Below the pieces are notes generated by a model, which was not told where the DNA came from, made no database searches, and saw only the letters and a list, made by a program, of their open reading frames with translations. A stretch of DNA of 64,000 nucleotides from NCBI GenBank assembly GCA_022072445.1, contig JAJVHV010000001.1, forward strand, positions 62,001-126,000. The letters run 5' to 3'. The position numbers and the translations under genes were made by a program. Source of the stretch: Phycisphaerae bacterium (GTDB lineage: Bacteria; Planctomycetota; Phycisphaerae; UBA1845; Fen-1342). This document shows, one piece after another, positions 10,144-18,495 of the stretch. How positions within the stretch are numbered: the first letter of the stretch is position 1; each line of letters begins with the position of its first letter.

Positions 10144-10329
10144 CCTGGCAGCAGTACGTGCCGCCGAGCGGCGCCGAACCGACAGGCTGTAACTACGCTA
10201 CGCCCTGCGAGTGATACGCGGCGAGCCGCGGATGGTTCGCGGCCGGACGGTGTTCGATCATGACGGGCAGGGACCGGCGGCGCGGGCCGCCGGTGGGAAT
10301 TCGACGCATGGCAGGGCACAATAGGCGGC

Positions 10330-13300
10330 ATGCGGAGAATCCGCCACTGGCTGTGGTTGCGCGCGGGCGTGCTCCTCGCGCTGGCTGGAGTGCTGCTGGC
10401 CGTCGCGGCGTTTCAATGGCTGACCAGCCCGGCCCGGCTGCGCGCCGTGTTGAGCGCGCGGCTCGCGGCGTTGCGCGGCGTTCACGTCGAGTTCGCCGGG
10501 CTGAATTACACGCTGGAACACGGCCTCGAGCTGTTCGACGTAGCGGCAACGCTGGCCGACGGTGAGCAGGAACCCGTGGCGCGCCGCACCGGGCCGGTGC
10601 TGTCGGCGGGGCACGTGCAAATTCGACTCGACCCGTGGACACTGCTCTTCGGGCCGGTGCGGGCGCGTCAGATCGTGATGGATCGCGTGGCGATGACGGT
10701 GACCAGCGACCTGTGCGACGGACGCCTCTCGCGCCTGTTCGCGACCGACAGCGCCCAGCCCGCCGCCGCCCGCGGCCCCGCCGCGCTGCCGACGCTGGAA
10801 GTGCGCAGCGCCGACGTGCGGCTGGTGTGTACGCACGACGGGCGGGCCCGGCTGCTGGAGCGCTGGCGGCTGGCGATCAGCGGCCGGCCGGAAGGCGACG
10901 CGTATCTCGTGCAGGCTCATCACATCGCGGGCAACGCGCCCATGGTCGCCTCGGTCGCCGTCGACGCAGGCTCGGGTGATCTGCACGGCGATGTGGCGAG
11001 CGTGGCGTTTGACACGGCCCTGGGGCTGATTCCGCAGGAATACGCCGCCCAGTTGCGGGTGATCAACCTCAGCGGGCGACTCCAGCCGACCGGTCTGGTG
11101 GTGCGGCGCGGGCGCGTGCAGGAGGTCAACCTGTCCGTCGAGGAGCTGCGCTGCGCCATCCCGGTCGGGCCACGAGAGCGCGAGCTGCCGCCGCTGGAGC
11201 GATTCTTACAGATCGACGCCGGGCGCGCCAGCGTGTCGCTCAAGGGTGACGCACTGCGCGTCACGTCGCAGGGGCGGGTCAACGGCGCGGCGGCCGAGTG
11301 CGAGCTGACCTGCGCGATCGACCGCGGGCAGCCGGACCGGTCGGCGTGGCGCGCCAAGCTGGCGCTGACGGATTTTCGCGCGCCGTGGGTGGGCGACGCG
11401 CGCCAGGTGCGGTTCATCGACGACCTGCCGTCCGCGTTGCGCTCGTTCTTCCACGACTACCGGCCCGACTCGGCGACGGACGTCGCGGTGGACATGTGGG
11501 CCGACGCGGGCGGGCCGTTGCGCGCGACGGGTCTGGTTCGGATCAAGGGCGGATCGTGCCGCTACTTTCGCTTCCCGTACGACTTTTCGGACTTGTATGG
11601 CGAGGTGCTGATCCGCGAGGACGGGATGTACCTCGACCATCTCAGCGGCCGGCACGGGTCGGGCCTGGTGCTGCTGAACGGGATCGTCAACAACTCGGAA
11701 TCGTGGACCGGGTTCGATCTGGCGATCCGCGCGGCCAACGTGCCGCTGGATGAGGCGCTTTACGACGCGCTACCGCCCGAATATCAGCGGCTGTGGCGCG
11801 ACACGTCGCCGATCGGTCTGTGCGATCTGGACGTGCGCCTGTCGCGGGCGGACGGTTCGCGCGAAGGCGGGCCGCTCGACGCGGACGTCGCCATCGAGGC
11901 GGACCTTCTCTCGGCCAGCCTGACGCTGGGCGACGAGCGGCGGCTGACGCACGCCGACGGCCGCGTGTCGATTCGCGGCGATACCACGACGATCGAGAAT
12001 CTGCACGGTTTTCTGGGCGAAGCCGAGGTCACGCTGGACGGCTCGATCCGTGTCGAAGCGGCGCGGCCCGAGCCGCGCGTCGACGTGCGCGTGCATGCGC
12101 TGGACTTGCCGATCGAGCACGCCTGCCGGCTCGCCGGCGGTGGCGACGTGCGTTTCCGCGGTCTGGGAGAAGTGTGGGGACGTATTCGCGATCCGCAGGG
12201 GGACGCGGCGCGCGAAGAGTCGTACGTGGTGCGCGTCGAGCGCGGCCACGTCTTCACCAGCGACGATGCACCGCCCTGGACCGAGGCCCAGGGCTGGGTG
12301 ACGGTCTGCAACGACACTTTGAACGTGCTGTCGCTGGCGGCGCGGCAGGGCGCGGCGTGGGTGCAGATCGGCGGGCAATTGCCGCGCTCGAACACGGCGG
12401 ACACCGTGATCGACCTGCAGGCCGGAGACCTGGCCATGGAGTGCCTCGCGGCGCAACTGCCGTCCGGCTCATGGCGGACGCTGTGCGGGCAGTTCGGGTT
12501 GTCCGGACCAGGCCGCCTGGTCGTGCGCTGCCGGCCGGAGCCCGATCGACTGAGCAGCGAGCGCGCCGCCACCGAAGTACGGATTGAATCAGCACTCATG
12601 AAGCCGGAGTTCATGCCGCTGGAACTCGCTGGCGCCGACGCGCGCGTGATCTTCGCGGGCGACAACTGCTCCATCGAGCACCTGCACGCCGACTACGTCG
12701 ACGGTGGGCGCGTCGAGGTCTCTGGGCTGCTCGAGGGCGCTGCGCCCGAGACCCGCAAGGCCGAGCTGAAGGTGGACGTCGAGAACATCGAGCTGACGCC
12801 CACGGTCGTCAACGCGTTGCCCGCGGCGCTGCGGAGGCTGCTGCGGCGGCTGGCGGCGCAGGGTATGGTGAACCTGGCGCTGGAGCCGTTGCAGTACGAC
12901 GGGGCGTCGGCGACCTGGGCGGCGCTCGGGCGGGTGCAACTGGCGGGCGGTGCGCTGGACGTGGGTGTCCGGCTGAGCGGGCTGGAGGGCGAATTGCGCG
13001 GCAGCGTGGAGGTGGATCGCGAGGGAGAGCCATGGCTCGACGCGCGGCTTGCGATCGCACGCGGCGCGCTCGCCGACCGGCGGATGGAACGCTGGGAGGC
13101 CCGGCTCGTGCGGACGCACGGCAGCCCGATGCTGGAAGTGCGCGATCTCCGCGGGCGGCTGTGCGATGGCGAAGTGTTGGGCTTTGCGCGCGTCGACCTG
13201 GCGCGCGGCGACTACGAAGTCTCGCTGACGCTACAGGAGCTGAGCTTCGAGCAGTTCGCCGGCGGAGCGGCCAGCGCCCGCGACGGCGGGCTGCACCCGG

Positions 13301-13773
13301 GCCGTCTCGACGGACACATCTTTCTGCGCGGCGGCCTGGATCAGCCCACAGGCCGCACCGGCGGCGGGACGATCCGCATCCGCGGCGGATCGTTCGTGCG
13401 GACACCGCTGTTGGGCGCGCTGGCCGAGGCGACGCGCGATCGGATGGTCAGCGACTCGCTCGCCAGCGCCGATCTGCGCTTCGTCATCGACGGCGACGTC
13501 GTGCTGCTCGATCGCGTCGAGCTGAACAGCCCCGACCTGCGGCTGGTCGGTGAGGGACGCTGGAACATGCGCGACGACTCGGTGGCCATGACGCTGGTTG
13601 GCGCGCGGCCGCGCGATTGGCCAAGTGTGGCGATTCTTTCAGACCTGCTTGAGTCGGCGGGGAAGGAATTCATGCAGTATCGCGTCAGCGGCGCGATGCG
13701 CGCACCGACCGTCACAGCCGAGCCGCTGCACAACCTGACCAACCCGATCCGAAAACTGCTGGAGAATCGCTAG
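10330..13773 (+). CDS. Large AsmA-like membrane-anchored protein
   Basis: A 1147-residue protein with one N-terminal membrane helix (residues about 10-30) and a long periplasmic region. The N-terminal pattern (single helix, then LSARLAALRGVHVEFAGLNY) and the C-terminal region RGGSFVRTPLLGALAEATRD with SADLRFVIDGDVVLLDRVEL resemble the AsmA/TamB/YhdP superfamily, thought to bridge membranes and move phospholipids. Here the link is fold-level, so the exact subfamily is uncertain. The ATG at 10330 lacks a good Shine-Dalgarno; a CACAAT box ends seven bases before it, compatible with a leaderless mRNA. It is divergent from the zinc-ribbon gene. Confidence 0.75.
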   Translation: MRRIRHWLWLRAGVLLALAGVLLAVAAFQWLTSPARLRAVLSARLAALRGVHVEFAGLNYTLEHGLELFDVAATLADGEQEPVARRTGPVLSAGHVQIRLDPWTLLFGPVRARQIVMDRVAMTVTSDLCDGRLSRLFATDSAQPAAARGPAALPTLEVRSADVRLVCTHDGRARLLERWRLAISGRPEGDAYLVQAHHIAGNAPMVASVAVDAGSGDLHGDVASVAFDTALGLIPQEYAAQLRVINLSGRLQPTGLVVRRGRVQEVNLSVEELRCAIPVGPRERELPPLERFLQIDAGRASVSLKGDALRVTSQGRVNGAAAECELTCAIDRGQPDRSAWRAKLALTDFRAPWVGDARQVRFIDDLPSALRSFFHDYRPDSATDVAVDMWADAGGPLRATGLVRIKGGSCRYFRFPYDFSDLYGEVLIREDGMYLDHLSGRHGSGLVLLNGIVNNSESWTGFDLAIRAANVPLDEALYDALPPEYQRLWRDTSPIGLCDLDVRLSRADGSREGGPLDADVAIEADLLSASLTLGDERRLTHADGRVSIRGDTTTIENLHGFLGEAEVTLDGSIRVEAARPEPRVDVRVHALDLPIEHACRLAGGGDVRFRGLGEVWGRIRDPQGDAAREESYVVRVERGHVFTSDDAPPWTEAQGWVTVCNDTLNVLSLAARQGAAWVQIGGQLPRSNTADTVIDLQAGDLAMECLAAQLPSGSWRTLCGQFGLSGPGRLVVRCRPEPDRLSSERAATEVRIESALMKPEFMPLELAGADARVIFAGDNCSIEHLHADYVDGGRVEVSGLLEGAAPETRKAELKVDVENIELTPTVVNALPAALRRLLRRLAAQGMVNLALEPLQYDGASATWAALGRVQLAGGALDVGVRLSGLEGELRGSVEVDREGEPWLDARLAIARGALADRRMERWEARLVRTHGSPMLEVRDLRGRLCDGEVLGFARVDLARGDYEVSLTLQELSFEQFAGGAASARDGGLHPGRLDGHIFLRGGLDQPTGRTGGGTIRIRGGSFVRTPLLGALAEATRDRMVSDSLASADLRFVIDGDVVLLDRVELNSPDLRLVGEGRWNMRDDSVAMTLVGARPRDWPSVAILSDLLESAGKEFMQYRVSGAMRAPTVTAEPLHNLTNPIRKLLENR

Positions 13774-14210
13774 TCAGAAGTCAGTGCCGGCTGAGATCGA
13801 GGATTTCCGCACGGAGGGCGGACGAGGGCCGATGCCAATGCGGTTCGTCCGCCCTCCGGGCGACGAAGAAGAAACAAGGCTTGGGGGGGCGGCGGCTCGC
13901 ATGCCAGGGGCTCGACGCCCCTGGCAACCACCACGCGCCCTGCCGGGCGAAAGGACGTTGGCGCTTGAGGCCGAAAGTCGAGGCCCGAGCTTGCGTCGGA
14001 GGTTCGGATGCCCCCGACTCGTGTCGGAGATTCGGATGCCCCCGACTTGTGTCGGGGGTTCGGATTCGCCGGCGTGCGTCCCCCCCCGGGCTTGCGTCGG
14101 GGGTCGAACGGGCACGATGCCCGTTGCACCCTGTTAGAAAAGGCCAAAGTCGAGGGGCGGGAAGATGCTGGCCCCACCCTGCCGAACCTGTCCAAACGCG
14201 ACGTGGCTTT
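13774..14210 (+). repeat. Intergenic repeat island (palindromes and 28-bp tandem repeats)
   Basis: No gene is visible in these 437 bases. The stretch contains: an 11-bp inverted repeat (13813-13823/13847-13857), possibly also the terminator of the AsmA-like gene; a perfect 10-bp stem with a 5-base loop (13902-13911/13917-13926); three imperfect tandem units of 27-29 bases (13987-14070), each carrying a GTGTCGGAG- or GCGTCGGAG-like core plus TTCGGAT, with a partial fourth near 14088-14109; and a perfect 8-bp stem with a 3-base loop (14107-14125). Long open frames on both strands through it are repeat-derived, not genes. Confidence 0.8.
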
Positions 14211-14477
14211 ATGAAGCGCACGCGCGGCGGAATTGTCGTACACTTCTCGAAGAAGGACGTGAGCGCGGGCATGTTCGCGGCGAACTGGGCGACGATCGTG
14301 GTGATGCTGACGGCGGTGGTTTGCGCGCTGATCGGCGGGCTGATCCTGGCCGGAGCGTCGCGCGGCGAGCGCACGTTTCGCTGTCCAAACGCCCAATGCC
14401 GCAGGCACAATCGCGTGGGCGCCCGATATTGCGCGTACTGCGGCAAGCCGTTGGCGCGCTCGGACCGCCATGACTGA
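14211..14477 (+). CDS. Small membrane protein with C-terminal zinc ribbon
   Basis: An 88-residue protein: a membrane helix at about residues 27-47 followed by a zinc ribbon (CPNAQCRRHN then YCAYCGKPL; C-x4-C and C-x2-C). It lies 18 bases before the first SPFH gene and reads in the same direction, so it may belong to that operon. The open frame extends upstream into the repeat island, but the ATG at 14211 is where protein-like sequence begins. Function unknown; the partnership with the SPFH proteins is inferred from position only. Confidence 0.6.
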   Translation: MKRTRGGIVVHFSKKDVSAGMFAANWATIVVMLTAVVCALIGGLILAGASRGERTFRCPNAQCRRHNRVGARYCAYCGKPLARSDRHD

Positions 14478-14495
14478 ACGAAAGGGGTGACTGCG

Positions 14496-16118
14496 ATGGA
14501 TAGCGATCTGCCATCACCGCCGCGCAGGCCGCGTGTGGTGCACGTTCCGCCGTTGCGCATTCCGCGAGCCGTTGGCCTGGCCCTGCTGATTCCGCTGGCC
14601 GCGCTGCTGGTTGGCGCGTACGTCTGGTTCGTGCAGCGCGTGGAGGTCGGGCCGAATGAAGTTCTGGTGCTGGTGCGGAAGTGGGGGGCGCGGCTGCCGT
14701 CGAGCGCGGAGGGGCAGGTTGTGCTGTACCCATCGCTGCTCAAGGAGATCGGCGAAGGCGCCCGGCCGGCGGGCATTGTCTACGAGCCGCTGACGGAAGG
14801 GCGGCACTTCTGCGATCCGCTCTTCTGGGAGCGGATCACGGTGCCGGTGACGCTGATTGCACAGGACGAAGTCGGGATCAAGGTTCGCCGCTACGGCCGA
14901 CCGCTGGCAGCGGGGAAGATCGTCGCCACGGAGCCGGACGAGCGTGGTCCGCTGCCGGACGTGCTCAAGCCGGGGCGATACGCCATCAACACGCTGGCGT
15001 ACGACGTGAAGCGTTTCCGCCCGATTTTCGTGCCGGCTGGGCACGTCGGCGTGCGGACGTTGCTGTGGGGCGAGACGAACGCGCAGCCGAACGAGTTTCT
15101 GGCCGCGGCTGGGCAGCGCGGCACACAGTCGGACGTGGTCGTTCCAGGCATGTACTACGTCAATCCGTACGTCGAGCAGATTGACGTGATCGACGTCCGC
15201 AGCCACACGCTCGATCTGCGCGAGGCGGATTCGATCCGATTTCCGTCGAACGACAGCTTCGAGATCCTGGTGGAGGCGACGATCGAATACGCCATCCGGG
15301 AGGACCGGGCGGCGTACGTGATGGTGGCGATCGGCGACCACGACGAGATCAAGGATCGGATCATCCTGCCCTATGCGCAGTCGTTTTCGCGAATCGAGGG
15401 CTCGAAGCTTTCGGCGCGTGATTTCATCGCCGGCGAGACGCGTACCGCGTTTCAGAAGCGCGTCTTCGATCAGCTTCGGGAGCAGTGCTTCGAACAGGGA
15501 ATCGAAATCCGCGCGGCGCTGATCCGCCGGATCGTCCCGCCGCCGGAGATCGCCGACCCGATCAGCGACCGGCAGATCGCCGATCAGCAGATTCGGCAAT
15601 ACGAGCAGGAGATCAAGGTCGCCGAATCCGAAGCGCAGCTCGTCAAGGAGCAGGAGCTTCAGAAGCAGAAGCAGGCGATCGGCGTGGCGAACAAGGCGGT
15701 CGTGGCGACGGTCAAGGAAGCCGAACAGGCCAAGAGCGTCGCTCTGACGGCGGCGCGGCAGAAGCTCGAAGTCGCCAAGCTGGGCTTGCAGGCCGCGACG
15801 GAGACGGCGGCGGCGCTGCTTTCGCGCGGCGAAGCCGAGGCGGATGTTGTGCGTCTGGGATTCGAGGCCGAGGCGATTCCGCTGCGGCAAGCCGTGGCGG
15901 CGTTTGGCGATGGCGAAACCTATGCGCGGTTTCACTTCTACCAGCAACTCGCGCCCGCGGTGCGATCGGTGCTGGCCAGCACCGACGGCCCGTTCGCCGA
16001 AATCTTCAAGCAGCTCAACGGTTCGACGCCCACCACGGCCGACGGGGCGTCCGGCGGCGCGGCGACGCCTCGCGTGGCCGAATCGCCGAAGACTCCCGCG
16101 AAAGGAGCACAGCCATGA
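14496..16118 (+). CDS. SPFH/Band-7 domain membrane protein 1
   Basis: A 540-residue flotillin/prohibitin-like protein. An N-terminal membrane helix (about residues 27-48) is followed by the SPFH domain (about 230-370, with EILVEATIEYAIREDRAAYV), then a long charged coiled coil (about 370-470) and a low-complexity tail. Before the SPFH domain sit two modules with the pattern V-x-x-PGxYxxN (residues about 152-169 and 209-226) that recur three times in the next gene. The ATG at 14496 has AGGGG eight bases upstream. Its stop overlaps the next ATG (ATGA), so the two are translationally coupled and probably form a hetero-oligomer. Confidence 0.85.
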   Translation: MDSDLPSPPRRPRVVHVPPLRIPRAVGLALLIPLAALLVGAYVWFVQRVEVGPNEVLVLVRKWGARLPSSAEGQVVLYPSLLKEIGEGARPAGIVYEPLTEGRHFCDPLFWERITVPVTLIAQDEVGIKVRRYGRPLAAGKIVATEPDERGPLPDVLKPGRYAINTLAYDVKRFRPIFVPAGHVGVRTLLWGETNAQPNEFLAAAGQRGTQSDVVVPGMYYVNPYVEQIDVIDVRSHTLDLREADSIRFPSNDSFEILVEATIEYAIREDRAAYVMVAIGDHDEIKDRIILPYAQSFSRIEGSKLSARDFIAGETRTAFQKRVFDQLREQCFEQGIEIRAALIRRIVPPPEIADPISDRQIADQQIRQYEQEIKVAESEAQLVKEQELQKQKQAIGVANKAVVATVKEAEQAKSVALTAARQKLEVAKLGLQAATETAAALLSRGEAEADVVRLGFEAEAIPLRQAVAAFGDGETYARFHFYQQLAPAVRSVLASTDGPFAEIFKQLNGSTPTTADGASGGAATPRVAESPKTPAKGAQP

Positions 16119-17761
16119 GTTTCCGGACGCTCGGTCTCAAGGTCGTTGGCGGAGTGCTCATCCTGGCCGGCGCGACGCTGGCGATCATCTGGACGTCGTT
16201 CCGCGTCTACGTGCCGCCGGACAAGTGCCTGGTGCTGATTCGCAAGACGGGCGGACCGCGTCCGGCGGGTCAGGACATCGCGGAGCCGGGGCAGAAGGGC
16301 ATTCAGCGTGAGACGCTGGGCCCGGGGCGTTACTTTCTGAACCCGTGGGCGTGGGACTGGGAGCTTCAGCCGCTGGTAGAAGTTTCGGCGGGCAACCCGC
16401 TGACCTGGCGTGAGCAATACGCTGAGAGCGGGGCGGGGTACAAAGTTCCGCAGGCGTCGGGGGACTGGCCGCAGATCGGCGTGCTGGTGAACCGGGTCGG
16501 CAAGGCTGCGCCGGCTGGGCAGCAGGTGGTCGATCCTGGTTTTCGCGGGATTCAGCGCGACGTGCTGACGCCGGGTACGTACCGCATCAACCCGTACGTG
16601 TTCGAAGTGAAGATGCATCCGGCGACGATTGTGCCGATGGGATGTTGCGGGGTGGTGACGTCGCTGCTGGGCGAGATGCCTGCGCTGCAGACATCGTCGG
16701 AGGCCAGCATCGGTCCGGACGGGCAGCCGATCGTCGACAAGTCGAAGGTTGTGCGGCAATTGGCCGTGCCAGGGCAGCGGGGCGTTCAACGGGACGTTTT
16801 GCCGCCCGGCATTTACTACGTGAATCCGTATGCCCAGCAAGTGAAGGTGATCTGGATTGGCTACAACCTGATGTCGCAGATCAAGGGCGAGGCCAACGTC
16901 GAGGTGATCAGCTTTCCGTCGAAGGACGGCTTCACGGTCGACGTGGACGTGACGGTGGTGTGGGGCCTGCATCCGGCGCACACGGCGGAGATGATCAGCG
17001 AGGTGGGCGACGCGGACCGCATCAAGCAGATCATTCTGAGCCAGATCCGCAGCATCTGCCGCAATCTGGGTTCGGACTACAACAGCACGGATTTCATCAG
17101 CGGGGAGAGCCGCGAGCGGTATCAGCAGTCGGTGACGGACACGCTGCGGCGCGTGTGCCGCGAGAAGGACCTGGAGGTGCTGATCGCGCTCATCAGCAAC
17201 ATTCAAGTTCACGGCGGGACGGCGATCGCGGAGGGCCAGCTTGATCTGAAGCAGACGATTCAGCGTGGGTTCATCGCCCGCGAGCAGGAGTTGACGAAGC
17301 AGGCGCAGCGTGAGACGGCGACGGTGCGCGCCAAGCTGGAAGAGGCGAAGGTGGCGATCGACGTGGCGCGGGAGACAATCACGGCGGAGACGCGGATGCG
17401 CGTCGCGGAGATCGGGGCGGACGCGGAGAAGGAGGCGCGTGAGATTGACGCGCAGCGCGATCTGGAAGTGGCGCAGATCGAGCGGCAGATCGCGGGGCTG
17501 GACGCGCAGACGACGCGGCTGCTCGGCAAGGCGCGGGCGGACGTGGAGCGGTTGAAGAACACGGCGGAGGCGGACGGCAAGCGCATGATGGTCGAGGCGT
17601 TCGGCGGCGGGCGCGCCTATAATCTCTATACCTTCGCGAGCAGCTTCAAGCCTGAGAGCATCCGGCTGATCTTCGCCGGCGAGGGCACGTTCTGGACGGA
17701 CCTGTCGCGGGCGCAGGAAGCCGCGTCGCTGGAGCTGCTCAAGTCTGGGCCGGGGCACTGA
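16115..17761 (+). CDS. SPFH/Band-7 domain membrane protein 2
   Basis: A 548-residue paralogue of the upstream SPFH protein. One membrane helix (about residues 8-27) precedes three copies of a module reading G-x-Q-R-[DE]-x-L-x-PG-x-Y-x-x-N-P (about residues 62-78, 146-162 and 223-239). The SPFH domain follows (about 260-370, VISFPSKDGFTVDVDVTVVW) and then a coiled coil rich in Glu, Ala and Arg. AAAGGAG precedes the ATG. Such proteins assemble ring- or cage-like oligomers on membranes; the repeated module before the SPFH core recalls the architecture of major vault protein, but I claim no homology. Confidence 0.85.
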   Translation: MSFRTLGLKVVGGVLILAGATLAIIWTSFRVYVPPDKCLVLIRKTGGPRPAGQDIAEPGQKGIQRETLGPGRYFLNPWAWDWELQPLVEVSAGNPLTWREQYAESGAGYKVPQASGDWPQIGVLVNRVGKAAPAGQQVVDPGFRGIQRDVLTPGTYRINPYVFEVKMHPATIVPMGCCGVVTSLLGEMPALQTSSEASIGPDGQPIVDKSKVVRQLAVPGQRGVQRDVLPPGIYYVNPYAQQVKVIWIGYNLMSQIKGEANVEVISFPSKDGFTVDVDVTVVWGLHPAHTAEMISEVGDADRIKQIILSQIRSICRNLGSDYNSTDFISGESRERYQQSVTDTLRRVCREKDLEVLIALISNIQVHGGTAIAEGQLDLKQTIQRGFIAREQELTKQAQRETATVRAKLEEAKVAIDVARETITAETRMRVAEIGADAEKEAREIDAQRDLEVAQIERQIAGLDAQTTRLLGKARADVERLKNTAEADGKRMMVEAFGGGRAYNLYTFASSFKPESIRLIFAGEGTFWTDLSRAQEAASLELLKSGPGH

Positions 17762-17779
17762 GGCGTTGCGGGCGCCGGC

Positions 17780-17925
17780 AGCATTGTTCGCCCTGCCGAC
17801 ACGCTCTGTTCGCGTCGGCGGGGCACCCACGCCATCGGCGCCGCGCGGGAGTGCAGCCCAGGGCGGCTGCTCTTCACCACCGCCCGCGGCTGCTCCACAC
17901 CGCCGAGGGCTTCCGCGGCGCGGGC
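17780..17925. repeat. Intergenic palindromic repeats, including a 28-bp repeat shared with the kinase gene
   Basis: The gap between the SPFH pair and the acetyltransferase gene contains an imperfect stem near 17793-17817 (GCCGACACG paired with CGCGTCGGC) and, at 17846-17873, a 28-base segment that recurs with two mismatches at 20511-20538 inside the kinase coding sequence. That segment is itself a short imperfect palindrome (GAGTGCAGCC against GGCTGCTCT). Confidence 0.7.
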
Positions 17926-17934
17926 GCGGCGCGG

Positions 17935-17940
17935 TATGAT
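17935..17940 (+). promoter_or_regulatory. Possible -10 box (TATGAT) of the acetyltransferase gene
   Basis: TATGAT lies 25 bases before the preferred ATG at 17966. No convincing -35 element sits at the right distance, so the call rests on the -10 match alone. If real, it excludes the ATGs that overlap it (17936, 17939) as translation starts. Confidence 0.35.
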
Positions 17941-17965
17941 GCCGCCGGCCGGAGATTCCGCTCCC

Positions 17966-18475
17966 ATGCGCGACCCCACTGGACTCATCGTTCGTGATTT
18001 CACCGCCGCCGACGTTGCGGCGGCGAACGCGCTGACGAACCACTTCATTAGTCACACCGCGATCCACTTTGCGTTCCAGCCGGCCACCGATGACCAGTTC
18101 GCCGAGGTGTGGCGAAAGGGAAGCGCGAAGTTCCCGTGGCTGGCGGCGGAGGCGGACGGGCGCTTCGCGGGCTACTGCAAGGCGGGCACGTGGCGCGAGC
18201 GCGACGCGTACGCGGGGACGGTGGAGACGGGGATTTACGTGGTGCCGGAATTCCATCGCCGCGGCGTGGCACGGGCGCTGTACGCGGAGCTGCTGGCGCG
18301 GCTGCGGAAGGGCGGGTACCGCATGGTGATCGCGGGTGTGACGCTGCCGAACGACGGGTCGGTGCGGCTGCACGAGGCGGTGGGGTTTCGGCCGGTGGGC
18401 GTGTTTCACGCGGTCGGGCGGAAGTTCGACGCGTGGCACGACGTCGGGTTCTGGGAGCTCGATTTGGCGACGTAG
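17966..18475 (+). CDS. GNAT-family N-acetyltransferase (phosphinothricin acetyltransferase-like)
   Basis: A 169-residue GNAT enzyme. The core reads ETGIYVVPEFHRRGVARALY (acetyl-CoA binding loop with the R/Q-x-x-G-x-G/A pattern) and GVTLPNDGSVRLHEAVGFRPVGVF, which is the typical C-terminal half of Pat/Bar-type amino acid or phosphinothricin acetyltransferases. The true substrate is probably an amine or amino-acid analogue. The ATG at 17966 is preceded by GGAG at eleven bases; in-frame ATGs at 17936 and 17939 overlap a promoter-like TATGAT. It converges on the kinase gene with a 20-base gap. Confidence 0.85.
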   Translation: MRDPTGLIVRDFTAADVAAANALTNHFISHTAIHFAFQPATDDQFAEVWRKGSAKFPWLAAEADGRFAGYCKAGTWRERDAYAGTVETGIYVVPEFHRRGVARALYAELLARLRKGGYRMVIAGVTLPNDGSVRLHEAVGFRPVGVFHAVGRKFDAWHDVGFWELDLAT

Positions 18476-18495
18476 CGTCGCGGCGGCGCTGCGGG

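Noticed and set aside
13770-14776. Overlapping open frames on both strands through the 13.8-14.2 kb island
   Set aside because: They arise from repeats whose units lack stops in several frames; the peptides (for example PPTQVGGIRISD-like strings) are translations of the tandem units.
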